Assembly: GCA_027483285.1 (NCBI GenBank)
Contig: JAIXUZ010000032.1
Coordinates: 1 to 10,132 of the forward strand
Direction: 5' to 3'
DNA: 10,132 nucleotides
Source: Bacteroidota bacterium
GTDB lineage: Bacteria; Bacteroidota; Bacteroidia; CAMBQF01
Shown here: positions 6,308 through 10,132 of the stretch, piece by piece
How positions within the stretch are numbered: the first letter of the stretch is position 1
How the letters are laid out: each line of letters begins with the position of its first letter
Made by a program: the position numbers and the translations under genes
Notes under the pieces: model-generated
What the model saw: only the letters and a program-made list of their open reading frames with translations
The model's database searches: none
What the model was told of the DNA's origin: nothing

Positions 6308-6901
6308 ATGTCACAATCGGAATTCAACTTCAATATTTATAAAGAAACGGTAAGGCGCATAGCACCGCTGACTGATGCTGACTGCGACATGTTTATTCCG
6401 CACCTTAAAATTAAGCAATATGCCAAGGGCACCCATTTTGTAGCCGAAGGGCAAATAAGCAACGAGATTGGTTTTATAAGCAAAGGTGCTTTTAGAATTT
6501 ACTATCTGGTAGATGGGAAAGAGGTAAATGGGAATTTCTTTTTTGAAAATGAGTTTGTAGTAGAATACCAAAGCTTTTTACTCCAGTGCCCATCTAAATA
6601 CTATATACAGGCAATGGAAGACAGCGAGGTAATAACCTTTACCAGCGTGCAATTGCACAATAACTACAACCTATCGCAAAACTGGGAGCGTTTTGGGCAC
6701 ATAATAGCCGAAAAGCTTTTTATTGACGCTACAGAACGCACAGAGTCGTTCTTATTTTTAACAGGTGAGCAACGTTACCTGAACCTGCTAAAAAGCAGGC
6801 CTAAGATATTTGAGCGGGTACCTTTATACCACATCGCATCGCATTTGGGTATAGAAAGGGAATCGCTGAGCAGGTTGCGAAAAAAGATACTTAAGGGTTG
6901 A
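6308..6901 (+). CDS. Crp/Fnr-family transcriptional regulator
   Basis: A 197-residue cytoplasmic regulator. Residues 18-115 form a cyclic-nucleotide-binding-type beta roll (IKQYAKGTHFVAEGQISNEIGFISKGAFRIYY, then GNFFFENEFVVEYQSFL). The dimerisation helix follows at about 123-148. A short C-terminal winged helix lies at about 172-195, with recognition helix SHLGIERESLSRLRKKI. The canonical cAMP-contact motif with a Glu and Arg-Ser pair is not present, and there is no N-terminal cysteine set for a Fe-S cluster, so the ligand is unknown. This short form is very common in Bacteroidota. The ATG at 6308 has no obvious Shine-Dalgarno. The gene is divergent from the FAD oxidoreductase, with a strong inverted repeat between them, which points to local control. 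The downstream membrane-protein gene begins 75 nt after its stop. Confidence 0.9.
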   Translation: MSQSEFNFNIYKETVRRIAPLTDADCDMFIPHLKIKQYAKGTHFVAEGQISNEIGFISKGAFRIYYLVDGKEVNGNFFFENEFVVEYQSFLLQCPSKYYIQAMEDSEVITFTSVQLHNNYNLSQNWERFGHIIAEKLFIDATERTESFLFLTGEQRYLNLLKSRPKIFERVPLYHIASHLGIERESLSRLRKKILKG

Positions 6902-6976
6902 CAGCCTTTTGTAACATAGGTCAATTTTTAGCCGGGTTAACTTGTTCAATTTTGCTTCATCAAAAAACAAAACAAC

Positions 6977-7387
6977 ATGACAACAGAAACAAAAAAAACC
7001 AGCGGTATTATTATCCTGACTGTTCCTACCATAGTATATGGCGGCTATTTTTTACTAACTGTTTTAAGCGGACAGCATGGTGAGTTAGGGTTAACTGATT
7101 TTCAAAAATCGATGTTTAGGGCCGGCCACGCCCATGCGGGAGTACTTGTTATTTTATCCCTAGTGGCCCAACTATTTGTAGACCAAACATCGCTAAGCGA
7201 TACATGGAAAAGGGTGGTTAGGATAACTATGCCATTAGCCGCGGTATTAATAAGTGGGGGCTTTTTCGCATCGGCAACGGGGCAGGGCCTAACGCAACCT
7301 ACTAACCTGATTGCCATATTGTATGCAGGGATAGTTGTATTTGTAATTGGCCTTGTAACACTAGGGCTTGGTTTGCTTAGGAAATAA
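6977..7387 (+). CDS. four-helix membrane protein with RAGHAHAG motif
   Basis: A 136-residue protein that I take to be inner-membrane, with four hydrophobic segments at about 10-30, 52-69, 83-103 and 112-133. Residues 48-55 read RAGHAHAG, at the start of the second helix, with two histidines two apart. ASATGQGLTQPTN (98-110) links helices 3 and 4. The basic N-terminus suggests it faces the cytoplasm. I recall similar small proteins with a GHAHAG motif in other bacteria, annotated as hypothetical. The His pair could bind a metal or heme, but this is inference. The ATG at 6977 follows an A-rich stretch without a clear Shine-Dalgarno. In the 75-nt gap after the Crp/Fnr gene I see no convincing promoter or terminator, so read-through from that gene is possible. 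Confidence 0.7.
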   Translation: MTTETKKTSGIIILTVPTIVYGGYFLLTVLSGQHGELGLTDFQKSMFRAGHAHAGVLVILSLVAQLFVDQTSLSDTWKRVVRITMPLAAVLISGGFFASATGQGLTQPTNLIAILYAGIVVFVIGLVTLGLGLLRK

Positions 7388-7403
7388 GGGTTTTGTAACT
7401 TTG
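7372..7403 (+). promoter_or_regulatory. promoter of the VWA lipoprotein gene
   Basis: TTTG (7372-7375), a 20-nt spacer and TAACTTTG (7396-7403) fit the Bacteroidota sigma-A promoter TTTG/TAnnTTTG with no mismatch. The -33 part lies inside the end of the upstream gene. Transcription would start near 7410, leaving a leader of about 30 nt before the ATG at 7440. It is the best promoter match in the window. Confidence 0.65.
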
Positions 7404-7439
7404 GCACGCTACTTGATTTAAGTAGAAAAAAATGGTTGT

Positions 7440-9563
7440 ATGAAAAATCTCTCCTCTATTTTAAGTGTATCGCTAATTGCAGTATTCTTAACCTCATGTT
7501 TTAACAAAAACAACTGGAATAATAATGGCAACCCACTAGCAAGAAACGATGTGTATATGCGTGGGGTTAAAGACATGCCGGTAAGCAATACGTTTACTGA
7601 CGAGGCTGCCTTACGCATTAGCCGTGTAGAACCGGCTGGCGACAGCGTAAGGCTGTATACCCATATTATAGATGGTGATGGGATGTTTACATCGGGCGCG
7701 GCCCGTGGTAATTTCCGTACCAACTGGTGCGAACTTGATGTTAACGGAAACCCTGTTACTAACTATACTATACGTGAGGTTAATGAAACCCAAAATATAC
7801 CTACTGTATATGCGCTTGTGTTAGACCACAGCGGATCTATGAGTGGTAAAGTGCAAAAAATGCAGGAGGCTGTAAGGGAATTTATAAAGAATAAAAACCC
7901 ACAAGACGCTATATGTATTGTTAAGTATGACTCGCGCACCAAGCTTGAGGTGCCTGTTAACACTAACGTAGCTGCATTGCAGGCTCAGTTTCAGGCTAAC
8001 GGCTTGAGTGGGTTTGGCGGCACTACCGCTATTGTTAACGGTATAATGACAGGTATGGAAACCATTAGACCAACCGCTTACCGCCGTAAGGTTGTTATAT
8101 CGTTTACCGATGGTGCAGATAACTCATCAACCGTTACAAAAGAATATGCTACCTGGTATGCACAACAAAACAACATAAACCTGTGTACTATAGACTTTAA
8201 CAACTCTAACTACAACAACTTTATGCAAGAGTTGGCAAACAATACCGGCGGCACTTATACTTACTTTACCAATACCAACCAGTTTGGCGATGTATTTAAT
8301 GATGTGGTTAATAAAATGAACCACTCCTATATTATTACCTACAAAAAGCAAACCGCAGGTTTTCAAACTGTGCGCCTTAAATACTGTGGCGAGCTACAAG
8401 CTTTAGAAGCCAACGCTGATTTTACCCCTGAACGTTCAAATGTTCAACCTGTGCGCGATGCGCAACCTCCTGCTGTATCAGCATCGGCATCATCGGCAGA
8501 CCAGCCAGTGTATTACCGTCCTGTATCGTACTATAATAACAACACTAACCCCTATAAAGGAGGCAGTGGTAGCGGTAGTGGCAATATAAAAGGTAATGGC
8601 TCTACCCCACCCCGCACACCGGGAAACAGCAATGGTGGTAGTGGTGTTAACGCCGGCGACCTTAAAGGACAACCCGGTCAGATTAGGACTCCAAGTAATG
8701 GCAACACCGGAGTCATTACCAAGCCCGATACCAGCCCTGTGGATAATTCAGGGACTGTAAGGCCCGGGAACAGTAACGGTGCAGGCACTAATACTAAACC
8801 CGGCACCAGCCCAGCCGGCGAAACTGGAAACACCATTAATGCAGGTGAAATGAATGGAAAACCAGGACAAATTAGGACTCCAAGCAATGGCAACACCGGC
8901 GGTGTTACCAAGCCAGATACCAGCCCTGTAAATAACAATGGCAATACCACCAAACCCGGCAATTTAAATGGTATAGGTACCCCTACTAAAGAAGATTTGT
9001 ACCCCGCTGGTAACAATGGCAATAACAATAATGGAAGCAATGTTACCAAACCAGGTACCAGCCCTGTAAATAACAATGGCAATACCACCAAACCCGGCAA
9101 TTTAAACGGTATAGGTACCCCTACTAAAGAAGATTTGTACCCCGCTGGTAACAATGGCAACAACAATAACAACAATGGAAGCAATGTTACCAAACCAGGT
9201 ACCAGCCCTGTAAATAACAATAGCAATACCACCAAACCCGGCAATTTAAACGGTATAGGAACCCCAACTAAAGAAGATTTGTACCCCGCAGGTAACAATG
9301 GCAGCAACAACAACAACAACAACAGCGGCGGTAATGTTACAAAACCGGGTACCAGCCCTGTAAATACCAGCAAGCCAGCTACTACCAAACCAAGTACAAC
9401 CAAGCCTACCAGCAACACCGGTGTAGGTAATTCTACTAAACCGGTAACTACCAAGCCTATTGGTAACAGTGGAAGTAGCGGTACAACTACTAAACCAGGT
9501 AGCGGCGCTACCGGTACTAAAGATGTGGGTGGTGCACGCGGGTCAAGAGGAACAACTCCTTAA
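7440..9563 (+). CDS. von Willebrand A domain lipoprotein with long repetitive tail
   Basis: A 707-residue lipoprotein. The signal peptide ends in a lipobox, FLTSC, with Cys20 as the lipidated residue. No Lys/Asp/Glu-rich surface-export signal is seen after Cys20, so surface exposure is uncertain. Residues 35-118 form a probable beta-rich domain. The VWA domain spans about 120-300 and has a complete metal-ion-dependent adhesion site: Asp129-x-Ser131-x-Ser133 (DHSGS), Thr195 (GGTT) and Asp224 (FTDGAD). A short beta segment (297-318) closes it. From about 330 to the end the chain is Thr/Pro/Gly/Asn/Ser/Lys-rich and probably disordered. It holds an imperfect 31-residue repeat (404-434, 467-497) and three tandem units of 46, 48 and 50 residues (494-637). 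It may bind a protein or cell-wall ligand through the VWA domain; the partner is unknown. It has its own promoter and is convergent with the aminotransferase gene. Confidence 0.9.
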   Translation: MKNLSSILSVSLIAVFLTSCFNKNNWNNNGNPLARNDVYMRGVKDMPVSNTFTDEAALRISRVEPAGDSVRLYTHIIDGDGMFTSGAARGNFRTNWCELDVNGNPVTNYTIREVNETQNIPTVYALVLDHSGSMSGKVQKMQEAVREFIKNKNPQDAICIVKYDSRTKLEVPVNTNVAALQAQFQANGLSGFGGTTAIVNGIMTGMETIRPTAYRRKVVISFTDGADNSSTVTKEYATWYAQQNNINLCTIDFNNSNYNNFMQELANNTGGTYTYFTNTNQFGDVFNDVVNKMNHSYIITYKKQTAGFQTVRLKYCGELQALEANADFTPERSNVQPVRDAQPPAVSASASSADQPVYYRPVSYYNNNTNPYKGGSGSGSGNIKGNGSTPPRTPGNSNGGSGVNAGDLKGQPGQIRTPSNGNTGVITKPDTSPVDNSGTVRPGNSNGAGTNTKPGTSPAGETGNTINAGEMNGKPGQIRTPSNGNTGGVTKPDTSPVNNNGNTTKPGNLNGIGTPTKEDLYPAGNNGNNNNGSNVTKPGTSPVNNNGNTTKPGNLNGIGTPTKEDLYPAGNNGNNNNNNGSNVTKPGTSPVNNNSNTTKPGNLNGIGTPTKEDLYPAGNNGSNNNNNNSGGNVTKPGTSPVNTSKPATTKPSTTKPTSNTGVGNSTKPVTTKPIGNSGSSGTTTKPGSGATGTKDVGGARGSRGTTP
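8649..8741 (+). repeat. first copy of 93-bp imperfect repeat in the VWA gene
   Basis: Encodes residues 404-434, with core GQIRTPSNGNTG and KPDTSPV. It recurs 189 bp downstream at 8838-8930. The copies differ at several synonymous and replacement sites, so the duplication is older than the tandem repeat downstream. Confidence 0.8.
8838..8930 (+). repeat. second copy of 93-bp imperfect repeat in the VWA gene
   Basis: Encodes residues 467-497, partner of 8649-8741. Its end (ACCAGCCCTGTAAATAAC, from 8919) runs directly into the first unit of the tandem array, so the array may have arisen from this copy. Confidence 0.8.
8919..9350 (+). repeat. three-unit tandem repeat (138, 144, 150 bp) in the VWA gene
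   Basis: Units are 8919-9056, 9057-9200 and 9201-9350, each starting ACCAGCCCTG; a partial fourth start lies at 9351. All keep the reading frame. Each unit encodes TSPVNNN, a TTKPGNLNGIGTPTKEDLYP segment and an Asn/Gly-rich stretch. Units 1 and 2 are nearly identical outside the Asn-codon tract; unit 3 has more synonymous changes. Successive units are longer by 6 bp, mostly from extra Asn codons (AAC/AAT). Confidence 0.9.
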
Positions 9564-9568
9564 GTAAA

Positions 9569-9584
9569 AAGCTTTATAAAGCTT
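9569..9584 (-). terminator. possible terminator of the aminotransferase gene
   Basis: AAGCTTTATAAAGCTT is a perfect 16-bp palindrome able to fold into a 6-bp stem with a 4-nt loop. On the minus strand it is followed by a run of five T, then ACTTA. It overlaps the last codons of the minus-strand aminotransferase and lies 5 bp past the stop of the VWA gene. The stem is AT-rich and short, so termination would be weak. On the plus strand there is no T run. Confidence 0.35.
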
Positions 9585-10132
9585 CGTTAATAGATTTTAC
9601 AATAGCCGCTGAACAGATTTCGATTTGTTCAGCGGTTATTATTAGTGGCGGGGCCAAACGCATACGGTTGTCTGAGAATAAAAACCAATCGGTGATGATG
9701 CCATTGGCTATGCAGCGTTCTATAATTCTTAAGAGTATTTCGTGGTTTTCAAACTCTACAGAAAGTAATAAACCTTTTCCGTGAATGGCTTTTATAGCGG
9801 GGTGTTGCAGGTGTTTGCGGAACAGTTGTTCTTTAGTTTCTACTTCACTTATCAGATTACTTTCTGTTAGAGTGGTAAGGGTGGCTAAGGCAGCCGCACA
9901 GCTAACGGGGTGGCCGCCAAAAGTGGTAATATGGCCTAATACCGGATTGTTGGTAAGGCTATTCATTATTTCTGTTGATGAAATAAAAGCCCCGATAGGC
10001 ATACCCCCGCCCATGGCTTTGGCAGTTAACAAAATATCAGGCACAATGCCATAATGCTGAAACGCAAACAACTTTCCTGTGCGGCCAAAACCGCATTGTA
10101 TCTCATCCAGAATAAGCAAGGCACCCAACTCG
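9574..10132 (-). CDS. class III PLP-dependent aminotransferase, C-terminal part
   Basis: The frame stays open through the window edge, so the N-terminal half is missing; the apparent TTG at 10128 is an internal Leu codon. Visible motifs, counted from that Leu: LILDEIQCGFGRTG (5-18) with Asp8 contacting the pyridine nitrogen of PLP, LLTAKAMGGGMPIGAF (33-48) with Schiff-base Lys37, HITTFGGHPVSCAAAL (66-81), and MRLAPPL with the carboxylate-binding Arg157. These are the marks of the ornithine/acetylornithine/4-aminobutyrate aminotransferase group. His in FGGHPV instead of the usual Asn matches a Bacteroidota branch annotated simply as 'aspartate aminotransferase family protein' as far as I recall, so the substrate is not assigned. 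The gene is convergent with the VWA lipoprotein gene, 10 bp away. No link in function between them is apparent. Confidence 0.88.
   Translation of the reverse strand, partial: ELGALLILDEIQCGFGRTGKLFAFQHYGIVPDILLTAKAMGGGMPIGAFISSTEIMNSLTNNPVLGHITTFGGHPVSCAAALATLTTLTESNLISEVETKEQLFRKHLQHPAIKAIHGKGLLLSVEFENHEILLRIIERCIANGIITDWFLFSDNRMRLAPPLIITAEQIEICSAAIVKSINEAL

Noticed and set aside
6902..6976. Promoter for the RAGHAHAG membrane protein (CAATTTTG at 6947-6954)
   Set aside because: One mismatch in the -7 box and no TTG at 17-21 nt upstream; too weak to list.
8919..9350. Regular repeats as a CRISPR array
   Set aside because: The units are 138-150 bp, contiguous without unique spacers, and keep the protein reading frame.
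8678..9454. Minus-strand open frame of 258 codons rich in Leu, Val, Pro and Gly
   Set aside because: It is antisense to the repeat region of the VWA gene and is open because the low-complexity codons have no reverse-strand stops. Its repeats mirror the sense repeats.

Overview
The window looks like chromosomal housekeeping DNA from a member of the Bacteroidota. Several protein families are Bacteroidota types: a DUF6913-like protein next to dapA, a highly conserved secreted protein often labelled 'asparagine synthetase B', and a short Crp/Fnr regulator. Promoter-like -7 boxes resemble TAnnTTTG, most genes lack a recognisable Shine-Dalgarno sequence, and the base composition is moderately AT-rich. 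I cannot name the genus. Nothing points to phage, insertion sequence, CRISPR or tRNA/rRNA content.

Layout. (1) 8-373 (+): a small tryptophan-rich membrane protein, convergent with (2) a minus-strand pair 1867-428, a DUF6913-like protein followed after 3 nt by dapA (lysine/diaminopimelate synthesis). (3) 2012-3271 (+): a secreted protein of unknown function with a possible glutamine-amidotransferase-like fold, convergent with (4) a minus-strand pair 4520-3285, an exported thioredoxin-fold protein followed after 3 nt by a YciO-type YrdC-domain protein. This pair is set off from (5), a RetSat/CrtI-type FAD oxidoreductase (6220-4628, minus), by a clear intrinsic terminator. (6) A Crp/Fnr regulator (6308-6901, +) is divergent from the oxidoreductase. 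The 87-bp gap between them carries a strong inverted repeat that is a good operator candidate. (7) 6977-7387 (+): a four-helix membrane protein with an RAGHAHAG motif. (8) 7440-9563 (+): a lipoprotein with a complete von Willebrand A domain and about 380 residues of Thr/Pro/Gly/Asn-rich tail, including three tandem repeats of 138, 144 and 150 bp. (9) 10132-9574 (-): the C-terminal part of a class III aminotransferase, cut by the window edge.

How the genes may work together. The two minus-strand pairs look like short operons. The Crp/Fnr gene, its palindrome and the divergent oxidoreductase may form a local regulatory unit. The rest appear to be independent units. I did not find a convincing new multi-gene system. 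The points most worth a second look are the crp-oxidoreductase operator, the misnamed secreted protein, and the repeat-expanding VWA lipoprotein.
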